Positions 1 through 7,851 of a DNA stretch of 64,000 nt are shown piece by piece. The stretch is from CADCTQ01 sp963844325 (GTDB lineage Bacteria; Bacteroidota; Bacteroidia; Cytophagales; 172606-1): NCBI GenBank assembly GCA_963844325.1, contig CAWJNV010000002.1, positions 310,001-374,000 on the forward strand, read 5' to 3'. The position numbers were made by a program, and so were the translations under genes. The notes under the pieces were generated by a model, which was given only the letters and a program-made list of their open reading frames with translations, did no database searches and was not told the DNA's origin. Every line of letters starts with the position of its first letter. Position 1 is the stretch's first letter.

Positions 1-323
1 TCCCGGCTCTCGGGTGTGTACAGCCCGCCCGGCCGGCGCCACACCTGCACTTTTACCCGGGCCGGGCCGCCCGGCGCGTTGGCATGCACCAGTCCGTCAA
101 TTGCTTCTTGCAGGTACTCAGGCGTAAAGCCGCCGGGCACGGCCAGGTCGAGCACGGCCATGCCGGCGGTGAGCCGCCCGTAGTGGCTGTCCAGGTAACG
201 GGCCGCGCCGCCGCGGAAGATGATCGTTTCGAACAGGCCGTCGCCGTACTGGAACGCCCGGTTTTGCCAGAAATGAGTTGCCGGAACGGCCTCCACGACC
301 GAAAAATTATGGATGGACTTCAT
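1..323 (-). CDS. Class IV aminotransferase / aminodeoxychorismate lyase-like protein (partial, C-terminus outside window)
   Basis: Reading the minus strand from the ATG at 321-323 gives 107 residues with no stop before the window edge. The start is MKSIHNFSVVEA, followed by the motif FQYGDGLFETI near residues 24-34, the hallmark of PLP fold-type IV enzymes (branched-chain aminotransferase, D-amino-acid transaminase, 4-amino-4-deoxychorismate lyase PabC). The early YGDGLFETI placement and the short N-terminus favour a PabC-like or generic BCAT-like enzyme, but the catalytic lysine lies outside the window, so substrate cannot be decided. It is divergent from the serine dehydratase gene; the 187-base gap holds both promoters but no clear box was found. 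Confidence 0.75.
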   Translation of the reverse strand, partial: MKSIHNFSVVEAVPATHFWQNRAFQYGDGLFETIIFRGGAARYLDSHYGRLTAGMAVLDLAVPGGFTPEYLQEAIDGLVHANAPGGPARVKVQVWRRPGGLYTPESR

Positions 324-510
324 GTAAGCATTTTGCCATTTATCACTATTTTGGCCGGCGACCGGGAAATTCAGTTTATTATTGGAAAAGGGGGGTTACG
401 CCCAGCGGGTTGCCGGATTAACGCAGAGGCGCTGTCGTTCTCCTTCCGTGCGAGTCGGGTCAATGATAAGTCAATAACGGGTTAACTTACCCACCAGGTA
501 ATTTATTTCC

Positions 511-1185
511 ATGCCGAGCAGTATTTTTGATATGATTGGGCCGGTAATGATCGGGCCGTCCAGTTCGCACACCGCGGGGGTAGTGCGCATTGGCCGGGTG
601 GCCGTAAAAATCCTGGGGCAGGTGCCCGAAGCGGCGGAAGTCGTGTTTTACAATTCTTTCGCCCGTACCTACGAAGGGCACGGCAGCGACCGGGCCATCA
701 TTGCCGGCCTGCTCGACTTTGCCACCGACGACGTGCGCATCCGCAACAGTTTTGACCACGCCCGGGAGCGGGGATTGCAATACACCTTCCGGTCGGTGGG
801 CAACGCGTCTACCATGCACCCCAATACCGTGAAACTCGTGCTGAAGGCGGCGGGCCGGCAGGTGGAAGTGCTGGGCGAAAGCAAGGGCGGCGGCCTCATC
901 AACATTGCTTCCGTCAATGGGTTCCGGGCGGATTTCTCGGCCCAGTTGCACACGCTCATCATTACCGCCGAAGACGTAGCCGGCAGCATTGCTTTCATTG
1001 CCAGCGTACTGGCCCACGACGACTGCAACATCGCCACCATGAACGTGTCGCGGAAGGGCAGGCACGACGTGGCCTGTCAGTTCATTGAAATGGACTCCGA
1101 CATGCGGCCCCTCACGCTGGATTACCTCAGAAGCCTGCGCTGGGTCAAAGAAGTGGTATACGTGGCGCCCGACGTAAGCCTGTAA
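511..1185 (+). CDS. sdaAB: L-serine dehydratase, iron-sulfur dependent, beta subunit
   Basis: The 224-residue product matches the beta chain of the two-subunit, 4Fe-4S L-serine ammonia-lyase that turns serine into pyruvate and ammonia in the cytoplasm. The signature GPSSSHTAG is at residues 15-23, followed by NSFARTYEGHGSDRAI and a C-terminal ACT regulatory domain (about residues 147-224, starting HTLIITAEDVAGSIA). The alpha chain (sdaAA), which carries the cluster-binding cysteines, is not adjacent, so it must be encoded elsewhere. Start is the ATG after an A/T-rich leader; no Shine-Dalgarno sequence is visible, as is normal for this phylum. Confidence 0.93.
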   Translation: MPSSIFDMIGPVMIGPSSSHTAGVVRIGRVAVKILGQVPEAAEVVFYNSFARTYEGHGSDRAIIAGLLDFATDDVRIRNSFDHARERGLQYTFRSVGNASTMHPNTVKLVLKAAGRQVEVLGESKGGGLINIASVNGFRADFSAQLHTLIITAEDVAGSIAFIASVLAHDDCNIATMNVSRKGRHDVACQFIEMDSDMRPLTLDYLRSLRWVKEVVYVAPDVSL

Positions 1186-1262
1186 CCCCTTCCCCGGCAA
1201 CCGGCCCCACACCCAACCGAAACACCCATACACATCATAACACCTTTATCACCTTTGTTTCC

Positions 1263-2760
1263 ATGAAAAAAGTAACAGTTTTCGCAATCGCGGCTTGCGT
1301 GATGAGCAGTATCGGGGGATACGCTCAGAACCAGCCCCAAACCCAGGTCCAGCCGCAGGGACAGGCCCAGCCGCAACAGGTCCAGCAGGCAGACAACGTG
1401 TGGTCGTTGCAGGAGTGCATCCAGTATGGCCTGGAAAATAACCTGACCATTAAACGCAGCGAATTGCTGTTGCGCACCAGCGAAGTAGGCCTTTTGCAGG
1501 CCAAAGCACGGTTTTTACCTACCCTCACCGGTTCTGCGCAGCACCAAGCCAACTTCGGCCGCTACGTGGACCCTACTACAAACGCGTTTATCAGTGATAA
1601 ATCGCAAACCAGCAACATAGGCGTCAATGGAAGTTTACTTCTTTTTCAGGGAGGATCTCAGATAAACAATCTCCGACAGAACCAGACGGCAGTGAGGGCA
1701 GGTCAGGAGGACCTGAAGCAGTCAAGATACACCACAAGTCTGAATGTGGCTGTCAATTACCTTACCGTACTGCAAAACCAGGAAATTGGTGGTAGTGGCT
1801 ACAAACCAGGCTGATGTAAGCCGGTTTCAGGCGGAACGCACCGAAAGACTGGTAGCGGCCGGATCATTACCCCAGACTGACTTGCTGAACTTGCAGGCAC
1901 AGTTTGCCAATGACCGGGCAGCGCTCACTACGGCGGAGAATGACCTGCGCATCGCCCGGCTCACCTTGATGCAGTCCATGAACCTGCCCGCCCAGGATAA
2001 CTTTAACATTGAACAGATCAATCTGGAGGACCCTACCATCAATGCATACGAAAGGAATGCGGCTCAGGTATATGAAGCCGCCTTGCAAACGCTGCATTCT
2101 GTTAAAAGTGCAGACTTACTGGTGCAGAGTAATAATTATGCCGTTTCAGCCGCCCGGGGGCTTCTGTACCCACGTTTGTCCCTCACGGCCGGAATGAATA
2201 GTTTTTATTCAAGCGGCCAGCGTTTCCGGACAAGAACGCAGGTTTCTGATCAAACTGTTATTGGCTTTGTAAATGGGGATCAGAATGTACCCGTAATTGT
2301 AAATGAGCCTAGTTACCGGGTCACGGAATCAAAGTATAGCTTTAGCAACCAGTTGTGGGATAACCTGGGTCAGTACATTGGCTTAAATCTATCTGTACCC
2401 ATTATTAACGGCTGGCAAACGCGTACGCAAATCAGTCGTGCCATCGTTGATCGTAAGATCAGCGAGTTGGACGCCCAGACGGTGCGCGTGCAACTCCGCC
2501 AGGACATTGAACTCGCTTATAATAATATGGAAGCTGCTGCTTCACAATACCGTTCCAACAAGCAGCAGGTTGAATCACTTGCATTGGCATTCCGGGCGGC
2601 AGAGACTCGCTTCAACGTGGGGGCCATCAACTCCACGGATTATAACGTTGCCAAAGCCAATCTGAACCTGGCGCAGGCCAACCTGATCCAGGCCAAGTAC
2701 AATTACTACTTCCGGGTGAAAGTCCTTGACTTCTACCAGAACAAACCACTTACTTTCTAA
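1263..2760 (+). pseudogene. TolC-family outer membrane efflux protein, disrupted by a +1 frameshift
   Basis: Two overlapping frames together encode one TolC-like protein. The first (1263-1814) has a signal peptide ending SSIGGYAQ, a Gln/Pro-rich stretch and the typical WSLQECIQYGLENNLTIK start of an outer membrane efflux protein; it breaks off after VNYLTVLQNQE. The second frame (usable from about 1786 to 2760) continues with VVVATNQADVSRFQAERTE and the remaining coiled-coil and barrel segments to DFYQNKPLTF. Removing one A from the AAA run at 1783-1785 joins the frames as LQNQELVVVATNQADV, exactly as expected for the family. It is either a real inactivating indel or a homopolymer sequencing error. 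The segment from about 1580 to 2330 is visibly poorer in G+C than the gene's flanks. The downstream adaptor gene suggests an efflux or secretion pair. Confidence 0.85.
1783..1785 (+). other. Frameshift site in the TolC-like gene
   Basis: The three-base A run in the GGAAATTGG context is where the two TolC reading frames must be joined. Deleting one A restores an uninterrupted frame across both halves. Confidence 0.75.
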
Positions 2761-2781
2761 ACCCGGCAGAAGCTTCAGGTG

Positions 2782-2825
2782 CGCAAAGAACGCTTGGTAC
2801 CGCGTTCTTTGCGTATTTGTTTTTA
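2782..2825 (+). terminator. Rho-independent terminator after the TolC-like gene
   Basis: CGCAAAGAACGC (2782-2793) pairs with GCGTTCTTTGCG (2802-2813) around an 8-nt loop, followed by the T-rich tail TATTTGTTTTTA. It separates the TolC-like gene from the adaptor gene, which has its own promoter box. Confidence 0.75.
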
Positions 2826-2868
2826 GAGAACCCCTTCCGTTGTGATGCCGGGAACGGCGGAGAAGGGT

Positions 2869-2876
2869 TACTTTTG
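2869..2876 (+). promoter_or_regulatory. Bacteroidota-type -7 box for the efflux adaptor gene
   Basis: TACTTTTG is an exact match to TAnnTTTG, the -7 element read by the primary sigma factor of Bacteroidota. No well-placed -33 TTTG is seen (nearest TTG at 2840-2842, 26 bases upstream). The box lies inside a longer in-frame extension of the next gene, so it argues for the ATG at 2926 as the true start. Confidence 0.5.
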
Positions 2877-2925
2877 CCCCGGGCCGTCATTCACGGTTTT
2901 CAAAGCTCCTAACCTGCAACCCCCC

Positions 2926-4323
2926 ATGCCCAAGAAGAATTCCAACCGGTTACTCATCATCCTCATGTTGGCGGTAGTCGGCCTGCTGGCGTTTGCCTTC
3001 ATTGCCAAACAGGCCGGCTGGATCGGCAAAGAAAAGCCGACCGAAGTGGAACTGGCCAAGATCAAGCGGACCAACATCGTGGAAAAGGTAAGCGCCTCCG
3101 GCAAGGTGCAGCCCGAAGTAGAGGTAAAGATCAGCCCCGACGTGTCGGGTGAGATCATTGCCCTGTACGTGGCCGAAGGCGACTCGGTCATCAAAGACCA
3201 GGTCCTGCTCAAAATCCGCCCCGACAACTACCTGTCGGCGGTAGACCGGGCCAGGGCCACCGTGAACAACAACCGGGCTGCCCTGGCGCAGGGCAACGCC
3301 CGGCTGTCGCAGGTGGAGGCACAACTGGAAAGGGCAAAAGTTGAATTCAACCGCGCCAAGCAACTCCACGAGCAGAAGGTTGTCTCCGACGCCGACTTTC
3401 TCCAGGCCGAGACCGACCTGAAGGTGGCCCAGCAGGAGGTAAACTCCGCCAAACAAAACCTGGAGGCGTCGCGGTTCCTCATCCAGAGCGCCGAGGCCGG
3501 CCTGCGCGACGCCCAGGAAAACCTCCGCAAAACGACCATCCTCGCCCCCGTGAGCGGCACCGTCTCCAAACTGGGCGTGGAACTGGGCGAACGGGTGGTG
3601 GGTACCTCGCAGATGGCCGGTACGGAAATGCTCCGCATCGCCAACCTTAACAACATGGAGGTGCAGGTGGACGTGAACGAAAACGACATCGTGCGGGTGG
3701 GCGTGGGCGATACGGCCCTCATTGAGGTGGACTCCTACGCCAGCATGGAAAGAACTTTCAAGGGCATCGTGACCGAAATTGCCAACACGGCCAACGCAAC
3801 CGTTGCCCAGGACGCCGTGACCGAATTCCAGGTCAAAGTCCGCATCCTCAACGATTCGTACCGCGACCTGACCCGCAAGACCACCAAATTGTCGCCCTTC
3901 CGGCCCGGCATGACGGCCTCGGTGGACGTGATTACGGCCCGCAAGAACAACGTATTGTCGGTGCCGTTGGCGGCCGTGACCACCCGCAACCCCGACGCCC
4001 CCAAGGTGGGCGGCGACCAGGCTCCCGGGGAAGGAGGGGATAACAACCAGAACCCCGCGCCGGGTCAGCAGGCGCCGCCGGCCAAGCCCGAAGCCCTGAA
4101 GGAAGTGGTGTTCGTGAACCAGGGCGGCAAGGCGGCCATGCGCCTGGTGAAAACGGGCATCAGCGACTACGACAACATCGAGATCATCAGCGGCCTCAAG
4201 GAGGGCGAAGAAGTGGTGGCCGGCCCGTTCATGGTGGTTGCCAAGCGCCTCAACGACGGCGACGCCGTGGCGCCGCGCAAAGCCGAAGAACGCGTGGCCC
4301 AGCAGGGGAACCCAGGCAAGTAA
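2926..4323 (+). CDS. Efflux RND/MacA-type periplasmic adaptor subunit (HlyD family membrane fusion protein)
   Basis: 465 residues from the ATG at 2926, which gives the N-terminus MPKKNSNRLLIILMLAV. The frame is open back to 2842 but that extension contains a promoter box. An N-terminal membrane anchor (about residues 7-25) is followed by a lipoyl half-motif, a long coiled-coil hairpin rich in Ala/Gln/Glu, and the second lipoyl half (LRKTTILAPVSGTVSKLGVELGERV), then the beta-barrel domain and a C-terminal membrane-proximal domain. A low-complexity Gly/Asn/Pro/Gln insert precedes the last domain. Such adaptors link an inner-membrane pump to a TolC-type channel; the TolC-like gene is immediately upstream but no pump gene is in the window. 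Confidence 0.88.
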   Translation: MPKKNSNRLLIILMLAVVGLLAFAFIAKQAGWIGKEKPTEVELAKIKRTNIVEKVSASGKVQPEVEVKISPDVSGEIIALYVAEGDSVIKDQVLLKIRPDNYLSAVDRARATVNNNRAALAQGNARLSQVEAQLERAKVEFNRAKQLHEQKVVSDADFLQAETDLKVAQQEVNSAKQNLEASRFLIQSAEAGLRDAQENLRKTTILAPVSGTVSKLGVELGERVVGTSQMAGTEMLRIANLNNMEVQVDVNENDIVRVGVGDTALIEVDSYASMERTFKGIVTEIANTANATVAQDAVTEFQVKVRILNDSYRDLTRKTTKLSPFRPGMTASVDVITARKNNVLSVPLAAVTTRNPDAPKVGGDQAPGEGGDNNQNPAPGQQAPPAKPEALKEVVFVNQGGKAAMRLVKTGISDYDNIEIISGLKEGEEVVAGPFMVVAKRLNDGDAVAPRKAEERVAQQGNPGK

Positions 4324-4372
4324 AGACTTGGCAGCAAACCCGCCGCGGATTTTCCCGTCAAATGCATTTTTA

Positions 4373-4403
4373 TCCGGCAGTCACCCAATTGCCGGATTTT
4401 TTT
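4373..4403 (+). terminator. Rho-independent terminator after the adaptor gene
   Basis: TCCGGCA (4373-4379) pairs with TGCCGGA (4390-4396), loop of 10, then seven T residues (4397-4403). The T tail runs into the -33 box of the gpsA promoter, so terminator and promoter are fused end to end. Confidence 0.8.
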
Positions 4404-4430
4404 GTGCCTGCCGTAATCCTTCTATTTTTG
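4401..4430 (+). promoter_or_regulatory. Promoter of gpsA (TTTG ... TATTTTTG)
   Basis: TTTG at 4401-4404 and TATTTTTG at 4423-4430 are separated by 18 bases, matching the Bacteroidota -33/-7 pattern. Transcription would begin near 4437, placing the GTG at 4451 about 14 bases downstream and excluding the longer upstream frame. Confidence 0.65.
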
Positions 4431-4450
4431 CCGCCTTACCGCCAAGACCT

Positions 4451-5467
4451 GTGTTGAAGACGAAAGAAAAAGCCCCGCCCGCCACCATTGCCGTCATCGG
4501 CGGGGGCAGTTGGGCGACGGCCCTCATCAAAATCCTCTCCGAGCAGCCCGTCAAGGTGCAGTGGTGGCTCCGCAACCAGGCCGACGCCGCCTACATCGGG
4601 CAGTACGGCCACAACCCGCACTACCTGAGCGACGTGCAACTCAACCGGCGCAAGGTGTCGGTGTGCGCCCGGGTGGAGGAGGCCGTGGCCGGGGCTACCC
4701 ACGTGATCCTGGCCGTACCGGCGGCTTTCGTGCAGTCCGCCCTGGCCGGCCTGCCCCCCGAAGCCCTGGCGGGCAAGGTGGTGGTGTCGGCCATCAAAGG
4801 CATGATCCCGGAGCAGAACCTGCTGGTGACCGACTGGGTGGAAAGGGACTACGGCGTAACGCCCGATCACCTCTGCGTGATTGCCGGCCCCTGCCACGCC
4901 GAAGAGGTGGCCCTCGAAAAACAGTCGTACCTGACCATTGCCTCCGCCGACGCCGGCCAGGCCGAAGGGGTGGCCCGCCTCCTGACGTGCCGCTACGTGC
5001 AGGCCTCGGCCCTCGACGACGTGTACGGCGTGGAGTACTGCGCCGTGATGAAGAACATCATTGCCCTGGCCTGCGGCATTACCCACGGCCTCAACTACGG
5101 CGACAACTTCCAGGCCGTGCTGGTGTCCAACGCCATGCAGGAAATCCGGCGGTTCCTCGACGCCATCTACCCGCGGGACCGCGACCTGAGCGCCTCGGTG
5201 TACCTGGGCGACCTGCTGGTGACGGCCTACTCGCAGTTCAGCCGCAACCGCACCTTCGGCAACATGATCGGCCGGGGCTACAGCGTAAAGTCGGCGCAGG
5301 TAGAAATGAACATGATTGCCGAGGGCTACTACGCCGTCAAGAGCATCCACGAGATCAACCGGCAGTACGGCGTATTCATGCCCATCACCGAAGCCGTCTT
5401 CCGCATCCTCTACGAAAAAGCGCCGCCCGCGCAGGAGGTCGGGGCGTTGAAGAAAGTATTGAAATAG
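4451..5467 (+). CDS. gpsA: NAD(P)-dependent glycerol-3-phosphate dehydrogenase
   Basis: The cytoplasmic enzyme makes sn-glycerol-3-phosphate from dihydroxyacetone phosphate for phospholipid synthesis. From the GTG at 4451 the product is 338 residues, the usual family length. The Rossmann motif IAVIGGGSWATALIKIL is near residue 12, followed by the family blocks VVSAIKGMIPEQ, VIAGPCHAEEVA and the substrate-binding helix region GVEYCAVMKNIIALACGI. The reading frame is open 213 bases further upstream, but that part crosses a terminator and the promoter described above, so GTG 4451 (or the TTG directly after it) is preferred. It is followed by a palindromic repeat and then aat. Confidence 0.92.
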   Translation: MLKTKEKAPPATIAVIGGGSWATALIKILSEQPVKVQWWLRNQADAAYIGQYGHNPHYLSDVQLNRRKVSVCARVEEAVAGATHVILAVPAAFVQSALAGLPPEALAGKVVVSAIKGMIPEQNLLVTDWVERDYGVTPDHLCVIAGPCHAEEVALEKQSYLTIASADAGQAEGVARLLTCRYVQASALDDVYGVEYCAVMKNIIALACGITHGLNYGDNFQAVLVSNAMQEIRRFLDAIYPRDRDLSASVYLGDLLVTAYSQFSRNRTFGNMIGRGYSVKSAQVEMNMIAEGYYAVKSIHEINRQYGVFMPITEAVFRILYEKAPPAQEVGALKKVLK

Positions 5468-5468
5468 A

Positions 5469-5571
5469 GGTCATTGGTCAGTAGTCATTGGTCATTGGTC
5501 AATGATCATTGGTCCGTTACCGCATTTTACTGACTACTGACCATTGACTACTGACCAATGACCAATGACCG
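5469..5571. repeat. Palindromic tandem-word element, GTCATTGGTC family
   Basis: The left arm (5469-5514) is made of degenerate copies of GTCATTGGTC and GTCAGTAGTC; the right arm (5529-5571) is built from the complementary words GACTACTGACC and GACCAATGACC. The arms pair imperfectly around a short loop. It fills the gap between gpsA and aat. A single arm of the same family is at 14111-14140. Confidence 0.85.
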
Positions 5572-5577
5572 ATACCC

Positions 5578-6177
5578 ATGAAACGTTCTTCCCAACTCAC
5601 CCCCGAGCAGTTGCTGTACGGCTACGTAAACGGGTTGTTCCCGATGGCGGAGGGCCGGAAGGGCCGCGTGTACTGGTATTCGCCCGACCCGCGGGCCATC
5701 ATTCCGCTCGACACCTACAAGCCCCAGCGTTCGCTGCGGCCGGTGCTCAACCGCGGGGAGTTCGACATCCGGTTCAACGAGGCGTTCGAAGCCGTGATGC
5801 GCCACTGCGCCGCCCCGCGCCGCGACGACGTCAACACCTGGATTTCGGCGGAGATCATTGCGGCCTACACCGAACTGCACCGGCAGGGCTTTGCCCACAG
5901 CGTGGAAGCCTACTGCGAGGGAGAACTGGCCGGCGGGCTGTACGGCGTCGCCATCGGCGGGGCTTTCTTCGGGGAATCCATGTTCTACCTCCGTTCCAAC
6001 GCTTCCAAAGTGGCCTTCCACCACCTGGTCGAAAGACTGCGCGGGCGGCAGTTCATGCTGCTCGACTCCCAGTTCATGAACGACAACGTGCAACGCTACG
6101 GCGCCATCGATATTCCCCGCGACACCTACCTCGAACTGCTCGGGCAGGCCATCCGGCAGCCAACGTCGTTCGTGTAG
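5578..6177 (+). CDS. aat: Leucyl/phenylalanyl-tRNA--protein transferase
   Basis: The 199-residue protein belongs to the family that adds Leu or Phe from aminoacyl-tRNA to N-terminal Arg or Lys of proteins, creating an N-degron for ClpAP. Diagnostic blocks are LLYGYVNGLFPMAEG (residues 12-26), WYSPDPRAIIPL, and the GNAT-like core GGLYGVAIGGAFFGESMF around residues 119-136, followed by LLDSQFMNDNVQRYGAIDIPR. Length is slightly shorter than the Escherichia coli protein, as is common in this phylum. It begins just downstream of a palindromic element whose right arm ends 6 bases before the ATG, so any promoter must be in or before the element. Confidence 0.95.
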   Translation: MKRSSQLTPEQLLYGYVNGLFPMAEGRKGRVYWYSPDPRAIIPLDTYKPQRSLRPVLNRGEFDIRFNEAFEAVMRHCAAPRRDDVNTWISAEIIAAYTELHRQGFAHSVEAYCEGELAGGLYGVAIGGAFFGESMFYLRSNASKVAFHHLVERLRGRQFMLLDSQFMNDNVQRYGAIDIPRDTYLELLGQAIRQPTSFV

Positions 6178-6235
6178 AGGAGACCGGAGGCCGGAGGAAG
6201 GGAGACCGGAGGACGGATCGGGAAGGAGCCTTGGC
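6176..6235. repeat. Tandem-word element, GGAGACCGGAGG family (one arm)
   Basis: Degenerate GGGAGACCGGAGG words run directly after the aat stop codon, ending with GATCGGGAAGGAG. That GATCGGGAAGG junction recurs at 20440-20451 and 53384-53393. Only a weak second arm is seen, so this looks like half of the complete elements found elsewhere. Confidence 0.65.
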
Positions 6236-6404
6236 CGGTACTCCCGTACGAATGCTGAATTGTAACATTCCCCGCACTTTCCGGTATTTCTGTAAAACTT
6301 CGCAATGGCCCTGCGGCGGAAAACGTTATTTTGCATTCTTGATGCGGTTGCAAAGGGCAAGTACATTCCACTGCGTGCGCACTAAAATCTAATGTCTGTT
6401 TTCT

Positions 6405-7745
6405 ATGGATGCAAAAGAAGTAATTGGGAACCTGCGCCAGGCCCTGGCCGTTTCGCCCGAAAACGTGCCCCTGCGCAAATACCTGGCGGCCATGCTGCTG
6501 GGACAGGGCGCCTACGACGAGGCCGAACGCGAGTACAAAACCGCCCTGCAATACGCCCCCCACGAACAAGACCTGAAACTCGGCCTGGCCAAAGCCTTTT
6601 ACGGCCTGCAAAAGTACGATGCCGCCCTGGTGGTGGTGGAAGAACTGCTGCCCCTCGAAACGGGCAACGCCGAACTGCACCTGCTGCACGCCCGGCTGCT
6701 GTTTGCCAAAGGCGCCCACCGCGACGCCTACGGGCAATACAAGGCGGCCACCAAGGCCAACCCCGCCCTGGCCGACAAAGCCTTCGAAGACCAGCTCAAC
6801 CAGGCCGTTGCCAAAACCGGCCAGGCCGGCCGCGTGACGGCCCCCGGCCAGGACGACCTGCTGGCCTACGTGGAAAAGGAATTCGAAAAGCCCGGCATCC
6901 GCTTCAAGGACGTGGGCGGCATGGATAAAGTGAAGGAAGAAATCGCCCTCAAGGTCATTTACCCGCTCAAGAACCCGGCCATCTACAAGGCGTACGGCAA
7001 GAAAGTGGGCGGCGGCATCCTGCTGTACGGCCCGCCCGGCTGCGGCAAAACCCACCTGGCCCGGGCCACCGCCGGCGAGATCGACGCCCGCTTCATCTCG
7101 GTGGGCATCAACGACGTGCTCGACATGTGGGTGGGCAACAGCGAGAAAAACCTGCACGGCATTTTCGAGCAGGCCCGCCGCGAACAGCCCTGCGTGTTGT
7201 TTTTCGACGAGGTAGACGCCCTCGGGGCCAGCCGTACCGACATGCGCCGCAGCGAAGGCCGCTTCCTCATCAACCAGTTCCTCAACGAACTCGACGGCGT
7301 GGACGCCTCCAACGACGGGGTGCTCATCCTGGCCGCCACCAACTCGCCGTGGTACCTCGACGCCGCCTTCCGCCGCCCCGGCCGCTTCGACCGCCTCATC
7401 TTCGTGGCTCCGCCCGACCAGGCCGCCCGGGTGAGCATTCTCCAGTTGCTGCTCAAGGACACGCCCACCGAGAAGATCGACTACGAAGCCCTGGCCCAGC
7501 GCACCGCCGAGTTTTCGGGCGCCGACCTGAAGGCCGTGGTGGACCTGGCCGTGGAAGGGAAAATCGCCGAGTCGATGCGGGCCGGCCGGCCGCTGCCGCT
7601 CACGCAGTCGGACCTGAAAGGGGCCGCGGGCCGGCACGTGGCTACCACCCGCGAATGGTTCGCCGCCGCCAAGAACTACGCCCTCTACGCCAACGAAGGC
7701 GGCCTCTACGACGACATTCTCACCTATCTGAAGATCAAAAAGTAA
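6405..7745 (+). CDS. TPR-repeat AAA+ ATPase (CDC48/FtsH-like AAA module)
   Basis: The 446-residue protein has an N-terminal tetratricopeptide region (about residues 1-135) and a classical AAA module starting at DVGGMDKVKEEIALKVIYPL. Walker A is GPPGCGKT at residues 209-216, Walker B is VLFFDEVDAL with D268 and E269, sensor 1 is AATN, and the second region of homology with arginine fingers is RRPGRFDR. The C-terminal helical lid follows (SGADLKAVVDLAVEGKIAES). No transmembrane or protease domain is present, so it is probably a cytoplasmic unfoldase or remodelling factor that recruits clients through TPRs. The next gene encodes another TPR protein with membrane helices, a likely partner. Precise substrate unknown. 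Confidence 0.85.
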   Translation: MDAKEVIGNLRQALAVSPENVPLRKYLAAMLLGQGAYDEAEREYKTALQYAPHEQDLKLGLAKAFYGLQKYDAALVVVEELLPLETGNAELHLLHARLLFAKGAHRDAYGQYKAATKANPALADKAFEDQLNQAVAKTGQAGRVTAPGQDDLLAYVEKEFEKPGIRFKDVGGMDKVKEEIALKVIYPLKNPAIYKAYGKKVGGGILLYGPPGCGKTHLARATAGEIDARFISVGINDVLDMWVGNSEKNLHGIFEQARREQPCVLFFDEVDALGASRTDMRRSEGRFLINQFLNELDGVDASNDGVLILAATNSPWYLDAAFRRPGRFDRLIFVAPPDQAARVSILQLLLKDTPTEKIDYEALAQRTAEFSGADLKAVVDLAVEGKIAESMRAGRPLPLTQSDLKGAAGRHVATTREWFAAAKNYALYANEGGLYDDILTYLKIKK

Positions 7746-7845
7746 GTTCATGAGTGCATGAGTGTATGAGTTCAAAGTAGATACGCGTTGACTACCGGAC
7801 GCTTTCCACTCATAAACTCATGAACGCATGAACGCATAAACTCAT
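7745..7845. repeat. Palindromic tandem-word element, TCATGAGTGCATGAG family
   Basis: Left arm 7747-7772 (TTCATGAGTGCATGAGTG words) starts right after the AAA gene stop codon; right arm 7809-7844 carries the complementary CTCATAAACTCATGAACGC words. The loop of about 36 bases is unrelated sequence. Only one member of this word family is in the window. Confidence 0.8.
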
Positions 7846-7851
7846 TCTACG

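Noticed and set aside
84..485. Plus-strand frame at the left end
   Set aside because: The minus strand encodes a clear class IV aminotransferase N-terminus over the same bases.
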